The notes under the pieces were generated by a model, which worked only from the letters and a program-made list of their open reading frames with translations, made no database searches and was not told the origin of the DNA. The position numbers and the translations under genes are program-made. From the NCBI RefSeq assembly GCF_006658505.1, contig NZ_VFUZ01000003.1, positions 186,001-250,000 on the forward strand: a stretch of 64,000 nucleotides of DNA, read 5' to 3'. Shown here in pieces: positions 53,778 to 62,313 of this stretch (position 1 is the first letter of the stretch; each line of letters opens with the position of its first letter). The DNA comes from Mesorhizobium sp. B2-4-15. GTDB taxonomy: Bacteria > Pseudomonadota > Alphaproteobacteria > Rhizobiales > Rhizobiaceae.

Positions 53778-55103
53778 CTATGAGCGATCCGCCGACTGTG
53801 TTTTGAAATTCGGCATCATCCAGGACTGCGCCGCGTTGCCGGATGTCTCATTCTCGGCTGTCTCGCGCTTCGCCGACAGGCGAAGCTTTGTTGCAAGAAC
53901 ATTTCCCAGCGAGACGCCGGGCCTCTCGACAACGAGATGTGCAATCAGCGCCATCACGACGAGCAGCGCCATCGTCATCAGGATCACAAGCCAATACTGA
54001 GCGGCATTTGCCAAGGCGAAGTTCCGCACCGACACAATGGAAAACGGCATCAGGAAAGCAAGCCCCTGCAACAGGTAGATACCATAGCTGATTTCGCCCA
54101 GTCGTACCGAGCGGGTTGCGGTCAGTAGACCGAAGAAATCGGCACCGGACACGATCAGGAAGAAGACGCTGGTGCAGAGCAGCATCGGCCCCGGCGCGTA
54201 GGCAATGTCATAGGTGGCAAAGAGATAGATCAGTATGGCCAGAGCGATTGCGGACAAGGCGTGTCGATGCACTCTCAGCAGCAAGGCGTTTGCTTCGAGC
54301 GTTGCGCACAACATTCCGCCAGCGAAAAGCCCCAGATAGATGTAGGTGGCGCTCCCTCGGCTCGCCGACCCGATTGTGGAAAAGACCAGGAGGACGACCG
54401 GCAGGCCCAGGCGCGCAACCGGGTGCCGGCTGAATATGGCCGCGATCGGCAGGCTGAAATAGAACATCCACTCATAGGGCAAGGTCCAGGTCACGCAAGC
54501 CAATGCGCAGACGCGTGAACTCGAAAGCGGGACGTAGCCGAAGACACCAACCAGAAGATTGAACAATGCCCGCTCGTAAGTCGCGAAGGTTGAATAGTCG
54601 ATCCGCGCCTCGACGATCTCCAAACCCATCGCCAGGCCTACCGCCAAAATGTAGAGCGGCCCGATCCTGAAAGCCCGCTTGAGCAACAAAGTCGGAAAGT
54701 CGACGGAGGACTTCGCCGACAGCAGTTTTCCCCAGAACAGATAGGCGGAGATGACGGAGAAGAAGGACACTCCCGCCTGCCCCAGCAAGCCATAGAAAGC
54801 CGAGGGCGGATACTTCCATGCGCCGGTCGTCAGGAATTCATGGTAAATGACGGCGTGATGAAGCGCGACGGCAAGCGCGAGATATCCTCGCATTCCATCT
54901 ATTGCCCGGATCCTGGCAGAGTTCGATTCGAAGCCCACGCGCTGAAACAGCGGCATGCCGTCAAGTGGCCAAAGCATCGCTACGACCGCGAAGGCGGGCC
55001 ACAGATCATAGAGTCCGATCATTTCCGCTCCGAACCGATCCTTGCGCGCAACGCCATGCTTCTCGATCTCCTTATGCAACCAAAAGAGATCGTCAAGCGC
55101 CAT
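53778..55103 (-). CDS. Acyltransferase family 3 (OafA/YrhL-like)
   Basis: A 441-residue membrane protein. After a leader of about 65 residues come about ten helices; the acyltransferase-3 motifs are RAIDGMRGYLALAVALHH (R-x-x-x-G-x-R-G) near residue 66, RAFRIGPLYIL (R-x-x-R/P), and LGEISYGIYLLQ. Such enzymes acetylate or acylate sugars of lipopolysaccharide, exopolysaccharide or Nod factors. The long N-terminus before the first motif makes the start uncertain; a later ATG is possible (for example at MIGLYD). It stands just outside the suspected island. Confidence 0.85.
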   Translation of the reverse strand: MALDDLFWLHKEIEKHGVARKDRFGAEMIGLYDLWPAFAVVAMLWPLDGMPLFQRVGFESNSARIRAIDGMRGYLALAVALHHAVIYHEFLTTGAWKYPPSAFYGLLGQAGVSFFSVISAYLFWGKLLSAKSSVDFPTLLLKRAFRIGPLYILAVGLAMGLEIVEARIDYSTFATYERALFNLLVGVFGYVPLSSSRVCALACVTWTLPYEWMFYFSLPIAAIFSRHPVARLGLPVVLLVFSTIGSASRGSATYIYLGLFAGGMLCATLEANALLLRVHRHALSAIALAILIYLFATYDIAYAPGPMLLCTSVFFLIVSGADFFGLLTATRSVRLGEISYGIYLLQGLAFLMPFSIVSVRNFALANAAQYWLVILMTMALLVVMALIAHLVVERPGVSLGNVLATKLRLSAKRETAENETSGNAAQSWMMPNFKTQSADRS

Positions 55104-55169
55104 AGGGAAGGCAAGAAGGACAGCAACTATCTGTTAACGACTTCGCCCCCCATCCCAAAGTCACGTGAG

Positions 55170-55493
55170 AGGCGTTCCGATCCTGCTGCAAAGCAGTTCA
55201 CCCGGTATCGCCGCAAGGTGGGGTGGATGAGCGGCCAAACGAGAACCCCAAGAGCAATGTGGATTTCCACTCGTTCCGCCGATGGTTCATCCGCAAGGCG
55301 CGTGAAGCCATGCTTGCGGGTGCAGAGGGCTTTGACGAGGACCATCACGTGGGTGCTGGGGCATACGGACAGCGAACGCGCCAAGAGCCCTGACCTGAGC
55401 CAGCATGGTTACGCGGGACAGGCCCCGAAGAAGGCCAAGAGGGCGCTTGTGGAGGCAGTAAGGCTTCCTGCGAGCAAAGCCATACGCCACTAG
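55170..55493 (+). pseudogene. Tyrosine-type integrase, decayed C-terminal fragment
   Basis: Three frame segments in order give an integrase C-terminus: AAKQFTRYRRKVG, then (after one base is lost near 55220) VDERPNENPKSNVDFHSFRR, continuing WFIRKAR (the H-x-x-R catalytic box), then (shift near 55335) TITWVLGHTDSERA with a changed second-histidine box, ending in an in-frame TAG. At least two frameshifts and loss of the N-terminal two thirds make it non-functional. It is a scar of an integrated element beside the AT-richer gene pair and the tRNA-Ser gene. Confidence 0.82.
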
Positions 55494-56572
55494 AATGCAT
55501 ACAGCGTCGCCTCTATTTCTCGCTGCATATCGGTGGGTAAGTTGCCGCCTTTCGTTAGGTATTCGCCCAAAGCAACAGAGAATTGAACGGTTCGTCCTTC
55601 CGATTCTAGTCGCTCGGACAGCAGAGCATCTAAAATAGGTGTGGATCCTGACGCAAACCTTAGTGAAATTTCCTTACAGGCGATTGCGCAATCTAAAATC
55701 GCCCCTGGAGCGTCCAATGTGATGCCCATAAAATTGACTAGATTCGGCCAAGCTGGGAGTTCAACAAAATTGTCCCTTGAAGCATCACTACGACTGGCGA
55801 GCTGCTGCCTAATATTGAACGCCTCCTTTCCTCCCCACATGTAATACCGAAGCGTATTCTCGAACTCCCTCTTGTCCATCTTGGGGTCATATATTCTACG
55901 CAAATCCCGTGTTATCTTGATCAAAGACACAAATGTTGCAGACATTACATCGAAAATTATTGCGAGATGCTTAGGTTTTTTAGGGTCAAAATTTCCACGC
56001 GCGGACCGAAGGCTGGCTATTATGCGGCGGAAAACTGCTTTGGGGTCGTCGGCAAGCGGGACTGCATAAGCTATCTGCTCCCGCAATCCGGATGACCATT
56101 GGTTGGCAGAGTAGACGTCTTCAAGGCTCTGCCATCGATCAATTGAAGCTTGATAGGCCTCTATGTTGGGGAAAACGGGATCAAGGCTCCGTCCGAGGGC
56201 CGTGAAGGAGTCTTCGTCGTGAAGATCAACATTCATGTCCAAGGCTGCTAGCCGGTGGTTTCGAGATGATCGGCTGCCCATGAGTACGAACGCGGAATCC
56301 GCCGCAATATATTGCCTCAAGCCAGCAGTCCAAAAGGCCCGATTGATTGGGCTCATGCGCGTGGAGGATTTACAATCGAAAATTGTCTTGTGAAGCCGGC
56401 CGTCATCGAGTGCGGAAACCCCAAGGACATCAACGTCAGTGAGAACCTCAACCTGATCTGTTACTTCAGCCGAACTAACAACAAGCACCTCCAAGAATGG
56501 TAGGAGACCCGCCGACAGACAGTATCGGATCGCAAGTTCTTTTTGGAATCGGTCTTTATCAAGGCGTCCCAT
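55490..56572 (-). CDS. Putative PD-(D/E)xK-like nuclease, AT-richer island gene
   Basis: A 360-residue soluble protein of no recognised family. The N-terminal 110 residues have FLEVLVV (possible Glu), LTDVDVLG (Asp46, Asp48) and TIFDCKSS (Asp66, Lys68), spaced as in PD-(D/E)xK nucleases of the Mrr/restriction-like type; a following RQYIAADSAFVLMG would be the core strand. The rest is helical. Visibly lower GC and codon use unlike neighbours. Its ATG shares one base with the stop of the preceding gene (TAATG), so the two are translated together. Likely acts on nucleic acid; an anti-phage or mobile-element role is inference. Confidence 0.72.
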   Translation of the reverse strand: MGRLDKDRFQKELAIRYCLSAGLLPFLEVLVVSSAEVTDQVEVLTDVDVLGVSALDDGRLHKTIFDCKSSTRMSPINRAFWTAGLRQYIAADSAFVLMGSRSSRNHRLAALDMNVDLHDEDSFTALGRSLDPVFPNIEAYQASIDRWQSLEDVYSANQWSSGLREQIAYAVPLADDPKAVFRRIIASLRSARGNFDPKKPKHLAIIFDVMSATFVSLIKITRDLRRIYDPKMDKREFENTLRYYMWGGKEAFNIRQQLASRSDASRDNFVELPAWPNLVNFMGITLDAPGAILDCAIACKEISLRFASGSTPILDALLSERLESEGRTVQFSVALGEYLTKGGNLPTDMQREIEATLYAF

Positions 56573-57891
56573 TAGATGTTCAGCAGCAACTGAAATTCAT
56601 GTTCAATCTCCTCGCTCCGAATGGAAATTGGAGCTTTTCTGAGATCACGGGACGCCTGAAGGGATTGGATGTATCGCTCATCCTTCGTAAGGGCCAACCG
56701 CGCATCATCGTCTATCTCTGCCCCCGACAAATCCCCTGTCCTCAGCAGCCGGATCGCCAAGTTAAGTGCCTCCAAATTTTCAGGAGTCTTGTTCAGCTCG
56801 AAGATGTGACCAGTTCCCGACGGTCTGAGCTTCCCTACAAGCAAAGTTACAAGATTGGCATACTGTAATTGCGCTTCGGAGTTCGCTGCGACGTACCCAC
56901 GATCTCTGAGGCGCGAGAGCAGCGTCACCGGGAACCTTATTGGGTACCGTGTGGCCATGAGCTGGCCTTTACGAACGGCCGAAATGAGCGCCATAGCACG
57001 CTCGTAAATCTGTTTCTTCGAGGCGTTAAGGCGGGTCGGGCCTGGTTGGGGGGTGAACACGAAAGACTCTGCAGACGCGCCGAATGTCACCGTAGGAGGT
57101 TTAATAATCCCCTCGGCTGCAAGTTTTTCGACCACGGCGAGTTGGTCTGTTGAAAGCGAACTGTGTCCTATCTCTTTCCTTTTTCGAACCAACGACAATG
57201 GCCACCCTTGAGCCGATTTCACACGTTTAAGGGTCTCGGCAATCGTGGTCGCTCCGTGGGAAGCAGCCAAGTCCGCTAAACCATCGAGGTTGTCGGTGAA
57301 GTAGAATGGGCTAATTAGAATTGGGCGACCACGCGCTGTGTGCTCGCTAATGATTCCACTGCGCTTTCCAATTTGTAGGGTACGAGCAAATACTTGCTTG
57401 TCGGCTCCCAAGTCGTTGAACACCGTATCTCGATTTCTCGGCGCATCGTGCAGATGCCTGAGTATGGAGATTGCCGTCTCTTCATGCTCATTTAGGTGAA
57501 TTTCCGACTGTGCGTAGCTGTCCAGGGTTCCGTATACGGTCTCAAATATCGGGATTTCGGGAATGACACGTTCAACTCGGGGGCTTCCAACTAACCGGAC
57601 GAAGCCTGCGTCTCGCAGAATTTCAAGTACCTTTTCCAGAGCAAAAGACGGTATCCCCCAATAGATATTGCAGACGCCCCGTAGGACTTCAATCGGTATG
57701 GAAGCGAGGCCCTTGATATGAATTGCAAGCGTGGCTGCCATCCCGATCATCCGAAGTTCTGCCAATTCCGGCACATCGAAGTCCGTAAGGCCGGAATGCA
57801 GATCGAATGCGATTTCAGAGGTCAGTTGGGGCATTGGAACCGGAGTTGGCAGTACGCAGAGTGCGATAGCAATATTGTGGTACTCAAACAA
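56572..57891 (-). CDS. Putative winged-helix protein, partner of the nuclease-like gene
   Basis: A 439-residue protein, first gene of the coupled pair. Several winged-helix-like segments can be seen (SFALEKVLEILRDAGFVRLVGS near residue 80, TAISILRHLHDAPRNRDTVFNDLG near 140, STDQLAVVEKLAAEGIIKPP near 245), then an all-helical end. No catalytic motif. The start is unsettled: a TTG at 57891 with no good ribosome binding site, or an ATG 19 codons on (57834). It probably recognises DNA or RNA and may control or guide the nuclease-like partner (inference). Lower GC than the rest of the window. Confidence 0.65.
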   Translation of the reverse strand: MFEYHNIAIALCVLPTPVPMPQLTSEIAFDLHSGLTDFDVPELAELRMIGMAATLAIHIKGLASIPIEVLRGVCNIYWGIPSFALEKVLEILRDAGFVRLVGSPRVERVIPEIPIFETVYGTLDSYAQSEIHLNEHEETAISILRHLHDAPRNRDTVFNDLGADKQVFARTLQIGKRSGIISEHTARGRPILISPFYFTDNLDGLADLAASHGATTIAETLKRVKSAQGWPLSLVRKRKEIGHSSLSTDQLAVVEKLAAEGIIKPPTVTFGASAESFVFTPQPGPTRLNASKKQIYERAMALISAVRKGQLMATRYPIRFPVTLLSRLRDRGYVAANSEAQLQYANLVTLLVGKLRPSGTGHIFELNKTPENLEALNLAIRLLRTGDLSGAEIDDDARLALTKDERYIQSLQASRDLRKAPISIRSEEIEHEFQLLLNI

Positions 57892-58064
57892 AGAGACTGT
57901 TTCATGATTCTAGCAGTCTGCAACACTCCAATTTTTGGGGCTAAGCCAAAGGATTTCAGGGTTAAAAAATGTGAGACCTATCTCGTGAGCGCCGCGGCGA
58001 GCTTTCTCCCTGTGCCCTCTGCCGGCGCTCCGTTTTGCGGGCTTCGTGCTCGCCTTTAAACGAC

Positions 58065-58733
58065 CTATTGGTTGCCTACTTTTTTGCTGTTCGGCTTAGT
58101 GCCAGCTTTTTCATTGTTAGCTGGTAGATCGCGGAGCCGTTCTGACTGTTCCCAATCGTCAAGGATGCGAGCGATTTGCTTCTCGCGACGGCGCGGATCG
58201 ATGACTAGCTGAATCTGGCTGACGAAATGTCGTTGGCAAGCTTCCAACTGCGATCTGAGCTCAGCATTAGGCGTTCGGTCTGACAGACCATCGTAAGCCG
58301 CAACCAAGCAATCCAATACAGGCTGTCTAAGCCCTCGGTACGCAGGCTCTTTGTCGATTCCGTACTTTTCGGACCACTGGTTGGGAAAATACCACCGCCC
58401 AATGTCGATCAAGGCGCTCAGCTTGCTGAGCACTGCACCCCGCTGCTCCTCCTTAACATGCATCGCGTCGGCAACCGTGAAGCAGACTTGCTGGGACCAG
58501 TCACGCACAGCATCGAAATGCGTATCCGTCCAGGCTCGCTGCTCCAGCCGATGTTGTTGTTTGAGCAAGTCGGCGTTCTGTCGAGCGAGTTCACGGTTCT
58601 CCAAATTGGCGCGATCTGCCCCACGTCGTTCGGCAATTGCAACTAGCAACGCCAACAGCGCGACGAATGCCGCGGCCCAAGTTGCCATGTCGCCAATGTT
58701 CGCTGATGACATCCCCGCCCCCCTGCTCATCAA
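58065..58733 (-). CDS. Membrane-anchored coiled-coil protein
   Basis: A 222-residue protein with one helix near residues 15-35 (MATWAAAFVALLALLVAIAE) followed by a heptad-like coiled-coil stretch (ADRANLENRELARQNADLL) and a cytoplasmic helical domain with WYFPNQW and DPRRREKQIARILDDW. No family recognised. ATG 58731-58733 or the methionine seven codons later are both possible. Located in the suspected island, 173 bases upstream of the gene pair on the same strand; such membrane/coiled-coil proteins are frequent effectors in defence loci, but this is only suggestive. Confidence 0.6.
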   Translation of the reverse strand: MMSRGAGMSSANIGDMATWAAAFVALLALLVAIAERRGADRANLENRELARQNADLLKQQHRLEQRAWTDTHFDAVRDWSQQVCFTVADAMHVKEEQRGAVLSKLSALIDIGRWYFPNQWSEKYGIDKEPAYRGLRQPVLDCLVAAYDGLSDRTPNAELRSQLEACQRHFVSQIQLVIDPRRREKQIARILDDWEQSERLRDLPANNEKAGTKPNSKKVGNQ

Positions 58734-59135
58734 GTTGCTTCTATCACGAGTTCAGCTTGTGAGTCTCCCAAATGGCCCCTCGAAGCGTCTCAAATGAATG
58801 GTCTCTTTACTCAAGAGCTTGGTTCAGACAGATGGATTTCGACGGGCGACAGGGATTGGAGCATCTCGAAACCCGCGACAAACTGATCAAAGCGGTTGCT
58901 AAGATGTCTGCACCTTAGCACAGCTACCGATCTTGCCGAGGTTGAGAGCGAAAACCTAATCTCCCGCCGCAGTAGCGGCTTTCGCAATTTCAAAGGGATA
59001 ACGCCCCTGAAGTAAAAAATCCGACTTTCGACGTACCAAAATTGACCCCACTGTCCCACGAAAGTGTCACAGAGCAGAAAGCGTCGGTCCAACGTTCTTG
59101 AAAAATCCAGCGTTATCAGAAAGTTGGCTGGAAAC
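58734..59135. other. Gene-free DNA between island and tRNA-Ser
   Basis: About 400 bases. A 93-codon open frame on the minus strand (58811-59092) has no recognisable domain or ribosome binding site, so it is not called. This would be the site of an attR/attL copy of the tRNA 3' end; I see no second copy of it by eye in the window. Confidence 0.45.
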
Positions 59136-59225
59136 TGGCGGAGAGAGCGGGATTCGAACCCGCGTTACGGTTTCCCGTAAACACACTTTCCAGGCGTGCG
59201 CCTTCAACCACTCGGCCACCTCTCC
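59136..59225 (-). tRNA. tRNA-Ser(GGA)
   Basis: Read on the minus strand the 90-base gene begins GGAGAGGTGGCCGAGTGG and ends GGGTTCGAATCCC then GCTCTCTCCGCCA. The acceptor stem GGAGAG pairs with CTCTCC, the D-loop, T-loop (TTCGAATCC) and a long variable arm typical of tRNA-Ser are present, and the anticodon loop CTGGAAA gives GGA. CCA is encoded. The 3' end faces the suspected island, the normal arrangement for tRNA-targeted integration. Confidence 0.95.
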
Positions 59226-59498
59226 GTCCTTGCCTTCGCGCCGGCCGGTTTCGCCGTGCGGGTTGGGGAGATGCACCTCCCTTGGGGCTGCGAAGCGGAG
59301 TTTCCGCGCCATGGATGCCGCCCAACCAGCGGGCATCCTTCCCCGGCACCTGAGCCGTCAAAGCAACAGGCGCGGGGCTCATCTAGTCGATCCCGCGCCG
59401 AATGCCAAGCCATAACGGCAGTCAATTCGCTTTGCCGGCCATGTAGCGTTCACGCCACGGCTGTCGCGCCGGTTTTGCCGCGCCCTACGCTTCGAAGC

Positions 59499-59669
59499 AT
59501 GCCCGATTTCGTCTTCTGGACCGACGTCACCGAGATAAACCCCTTGAAGGACGGCTGCGGCTATTTCGCCGCCTTCATCGGCCTGGCCGGGCTGGTGGTC
59601 GGCGCCATCGCCGGCGGCATTCTTGCCGTCTGGCTCGCTCACCGGCATAGGCGTCGACCGGCCGCATAG
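59499..59669 (+). CDS. Small membrane protein
   Basis: A 56-residue frame starting MPDFVFWTDVTEINPLKDG and holding one membrane helix (YFAAFIGLAGLVVGAIAGGILAVWLA), then HRHRRRP at the end. The helix-plus-basic-tail shape and clean size favour a real peptide, but no strong ribosome binding site (only TTCGAAGC) is seen. No known family. Confidence 0.45.
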   Translation: MPDFVFWTDVTEINPLKDGCGYFAAFIGLAGLVVGAIAGGILAVWLAHRHRRRPAA

Positions 59670-59819
59670 GGCCAGGTGGCTGCATAGGAGGAGAAAGCCC
59701 GAACTTTCAAATTTCGCGTATCGCGGTTGCGGGCAAGCCATACCCATTCTATTTCTCGTTTCGGGATACGTGCCGGAGGTCCCTGGGAAGCGTCCAGGAT
59801 CGGCCGGGGGAGAGCCTTG

Positions 59820-60143
59820 ATGTTTCGCTTCATCTTTCGTCTTGCTGCTATGGTCGCGCTGTCGGTCTCCGTCATCATGGCGGTGCTCGACACCACGCGC
59901 ACGGTGGCGGCTTCGGCCCTTGTGCTGACCCCGCTCAACGTCAGTTGGCTGGCCGTCTCGCCTGACACAAGGGCGGCCTTCGAAACCTTCGTCCGTGCCA
60001 AGGCCAGTCCGCTGCTGTGGGATGGCGCCATTGCCTGGGTGCTCAACCAGCCGGGATTTGCCGTGTTCGCGGTGCTGGCCTTCCTGCTCTACGCCCTCGG
60101 CTACAAGCGGCAGCGGCGCACAGGCCAGTTCGCCGCCAACTGA
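59820..60143 (+). CDS. Small two-helix membrane protein
   Basis: A 107-residue protein with a helix at the start (FIFRLAAMVALSVSVIMAVLDTTR) and one near the end (GFAVFAVLAFLLYALGY), joined by a periplasmic loop with SPDTRAAFE. The ATG at 59820 follows GGGGGAGAGCC. No recognised family; similar two-helix proteins of petrobactin or PetM size are common in rhizobia but function is unknown. Confidence 0.75.
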   Translation: MFRFIFRLAAMVALSVSVIMAVLDTTRTVAASALVLTPLNVSWLAVSPDTRAAFETFVRAKASPLLWDGAIAWVLNQPGFAVFAVLAFLLYALGYKRQRRTGQFAAN

Positions 60144-60349
60144 TCCGCAAGGACCAAACTGCCGGCACGGCTTGCCCTTGGCACGCTTTTCCAAAGGGTC
60201 AAAATTCCGCGTGAATTTTGTTTCGGGCCGTGCCAGATTGCCGCCGAGCGGGAGGTCAATACACTCCTGGCTGACGTCGCATGCCTGCCGCAGAACCGGA
60301 CAGGCGGGCGGGGCGTAACGGAAAAAATAACCGACAGGGTGTGGATCAC

Positions 60350-61339
60350 ATGAAACGTATCGTTCTCGGCCTCCTGGCCGCAACCGCAATGGCTCTTCCG
60401 GCTTTTGCCGCGGATGTCCAGCCGGCCATCCTCTATGATCTGGGCGGCAAGTTCGACAAATCGTTCAACGAAGCGGCCTATCACGGCGCCGAGAAGTTCA
60501 AGACCGAGACCGGCACGCCCTATGTCGAATTCGAGGTGTCCAATGCCTCGCAGCGCGAGCAGGCGCTGCGCCGCTTCGCCGAGGACGGCCACAACCCGAT
60601 CGTCATGGCCGGCTTCGCCTGGGAAGATGCGCTGAAGAAGATCGCGGCCGAATATCCCGATCTCAACTTCGCCATCATCGACGATGCCGTCGACCTGCCC
60701 AATGTCCGCTCGCTGGTGTTCAAGGAGAATGAAGGCTCCTACCTCGTCGGCATCATGGCGGCGATGGCATCGAAGTCGAAGAAGGTCTCCTTCGTCGGCG
60801 GCATGGACATTCCGCTGATCCGCAAGTTCGAATGCGGCTATGTCGGTGGCGCCAAGGCGGCCGGTGCGACGGAAGTGATCCAGAACATGACCGGCGACAC
60901 GCCGGCCGCCTGGAACGATCCGGCCAAGGGCGGCGAAATCGCCAAGACGCAGATCGACCAGGGCTCCGACGTGGTCTACGCCGCGGCCGGCGGCACCGGC
61001 GTCGGCGTGCTGCAGGCGGCGGCTGATGCCGGCAAGCTCGGCATCGGCGTTGATTCCAACCAGAACGGCCTGCAGCCCGGCAAGGTGCTGACCTCGATGA
61101 TGAAGCGCGTCGACGTCGCCGTCTACACCGCCTTCATGGACGGCAAGAACGGCACTTTCAAGGGTGGCGTCGAGAATCTCGGCCTCAAGGAAGGCGGCGT
61201 CGACTACGCCATGGACGACAACAACAAAGCGCTGGTGACCGACGCCATGAAGGCCGCTGTCGAAAAGGCTAAGGCAGATATCATCGCCGGCAAGATCCAG
61301 GTGCACGACTACACCGCCGACAACGCCTGCCCGTATTGA
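60350..61339 (+). CDS. BMP family ABC transporter substrate-binding protein
   Basis: A 329-residue basic-membrane-protein-type (BmpA/Med) binding protein. A signal peptide of about 21 residues (MKRIVLGLLAATAMALPAFA) lacks a lipobox. Mature part: PAILYDLGGKFDKSFNEAAYHG, the D-L-G-x-x-D-x-S-F-N signature of the family, then FVGGMDIPLIRKFECGY. Such proteins bring purine nucleosides or related sugars to an ABC importer, here probably the one at 62314 and 63840. The ATG at 60350 lies after GACAGGGTGTGGATCAC. Terminator follows. Confidence 0.92.
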   Translation: MKRIVLGLLAATAMALPAFAADVQPAILYDLGGKFDKSFNEAAYHGAEKFKTETGTPYVEFEVSNASQREQALRRFAEDGHNPIVMAGFAWEDALKKIAAEYPDLNFAIIDDAVDLPNVRSLVFKENEGSYLVGIMAAMASKSKKVSFVGGMDIPLIRKFECGYVGGAKAAGATEVIQNMTGDTPAAWNDPAKGGEIAKTQIDQGSDVVYAAAGGTGVGVLQAAADAGKLGIGVDSNQNGLQPGKVLTSMMKRVDVAVYTAFMDGKNGTFKGGVENLGLKEGGVDYAMDDNNKALVTDAMKAAVEKAKADIIAGKIQVHDYTADNACPY

Positions 61340-61359
61340 TCGATAAGCACTAGATTTCG

Positions 61360-61389
61360 AACCGCCGGGTGAAAGCCCGGCGGTTTTGT
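61360..61389 (+). terminator. Intrinsic terminator of the BMP gene
   Basis: AACCGCCGGG (61360-61369) pairs with CCCGGCGGTT (61376-61385) over TGAAAG, followed by TTGTTT. Starts 20 bases after the stop. Confidence 0.85.
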
Positions 61390-61459
61390 TTTCGGGGGTC
61401 GGAGATCGGGGCAGGCCAGCAGGACAGCGCCGGGAGCGCGCATGGGATTGTCCTGGAGG

Positions 61460-61876
61460 TCAGGGCAGATGTGCGCCGCCGGTCGACCATAAGCCCAATA
61501 AATAGCCGAGCGCGAAGGTCGCGATCAGCACGATGGCGATGACGGTGCCGCGCCGACTGCCCAGCGAATGCACGCCGACGCCGTAAGGCCAGCGCTCCAG
61601 CTTGCGGATCACCACCGAAGGTCTTGCCTCATCATGGCCGGGTAAGCGCATCTGCGGCAGTTCGGCGATGCGTTGCGAGATCAGCCGCCACCGATCGTCG
61701 CCGCCCGACGGCACGGCACGGTCGAAGATGTGCATGCGTTCGGCAAGCCGTATCACCGCATCGCGGAAGGCTGGGTCGATCTCCAGGTCACGCTCGGCCC
61801 GTTGGCGCTCCGCGTCGTTCATCAGGCCAAGCACATAGTCCCCAGCCCTTGCCATGCGGTCGCCCTCCCCGGCCAT
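61460..61876 (-). CDS. Anti-sigma-factor-like membrane protein
   Basis: A 138-residue protein. An N-terminal helical unit (DYVLGLMNDAERQRAERDLEIDPAFRDAVIRLAERM) has the V-L-G-L/T-x-x-x-x-E-R pattern of RskA/ChrR-like anti-sigma domains; one membrane helix lies near the end (TVIAIVLIATFALGYLLGLW). The ATG at 61874-61876 has GGAGGGG upstream. No sigma factor gene is adjacent, so this may be a stand-alone relative. It runs against the ABC genes and ends 71 bases from the BMP terminator. Confidence 0.72.
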   Translation of the reverse strand: MAGEGDRMARAGDYVLGLMNDAERQRAERDLEIDPAFRDAVIRLAERMHIFDRAVPSGGDDRWRLISQRIAELPQMRLPGHDEARPSVVIRKLERWPYGVGVHSLGSRRGTVIAIVLIATFALGYLLGLWSTGGAHLP

Positions 61877-61890
61877 GGCTCCCCTCCATC

Positions 61891-62100
61891 CTACCAGTGC
61901 GGCGGTTTGGTCACCGGCACGTCTGACCCCGCTTGCTCCTCGAGCGCCAGGAAACGCTCGGTCAGCGCGTCGAGCTTGCGCTGCATGCGCTCGATCACCG
62001 TCCACTGCTCGGCGATCTGGCCCGACAGTTCCTCGATGGTCTTTTCCTGCTCGGCGGCGCGGATTTCCAGCGTCGTCAGCCGGTCGGCAGGCGTAGTCAT
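61891..62100 (-). CDS. slyX: SlyX family protein
   Basis: A 69-residue coiled-coil protein. DRLTTLEIRAAEQEKTIEEL and the closing PPHW are the SlyX signature. Starts at 62098-62100 with AGGACTTTGC upstream. Function is unknown in the family. It is 14 bases from the anti-sigma-like gene on the same strand, so they are probably co-transcribed. Confidence 0.9.
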   Translation of the reverse strand: MTTPADRLTTLEIRAAEQEKTIEELSGQIAEQWTVIERMQRKLDALTERFLALEEQAGSDVPVTKPPHW

Positions 62101-62313
62101 GCAAAGTCCTCAGTTTTTACCGCGACGCCTTGCGCCGCGGTTTCAATTCGGCTTCGCCATACTAGCGAATGTGAGAGCTTCGGACACGTTCGAAATTGAC
62201 AAGCGCGCAGGGATTTGTCGAGAGTGGACGCTGCTCCGGCCAATTGGCATGGGCGGAGCGTCATGCTAGGCATTTTGACCAAGCGATAAAAAAATAAGAG
62301 TGGGACAGGCTGC

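Noticed and set aside
54840..55493. A single 217-codon protein covering the integrase region
   Set aside because: Only its last third matches integrase; the first part is antisense to the acyltransferase. The homology needs frame changes, so it is a pseudogene.
58811..59092. A 93-codon frame between the island and tRNA-Ser
   Set aside because: No ribosome binding site, no hydrophobic or catalytic pattern, and composition like non-coding DNA; kept as gene-free.
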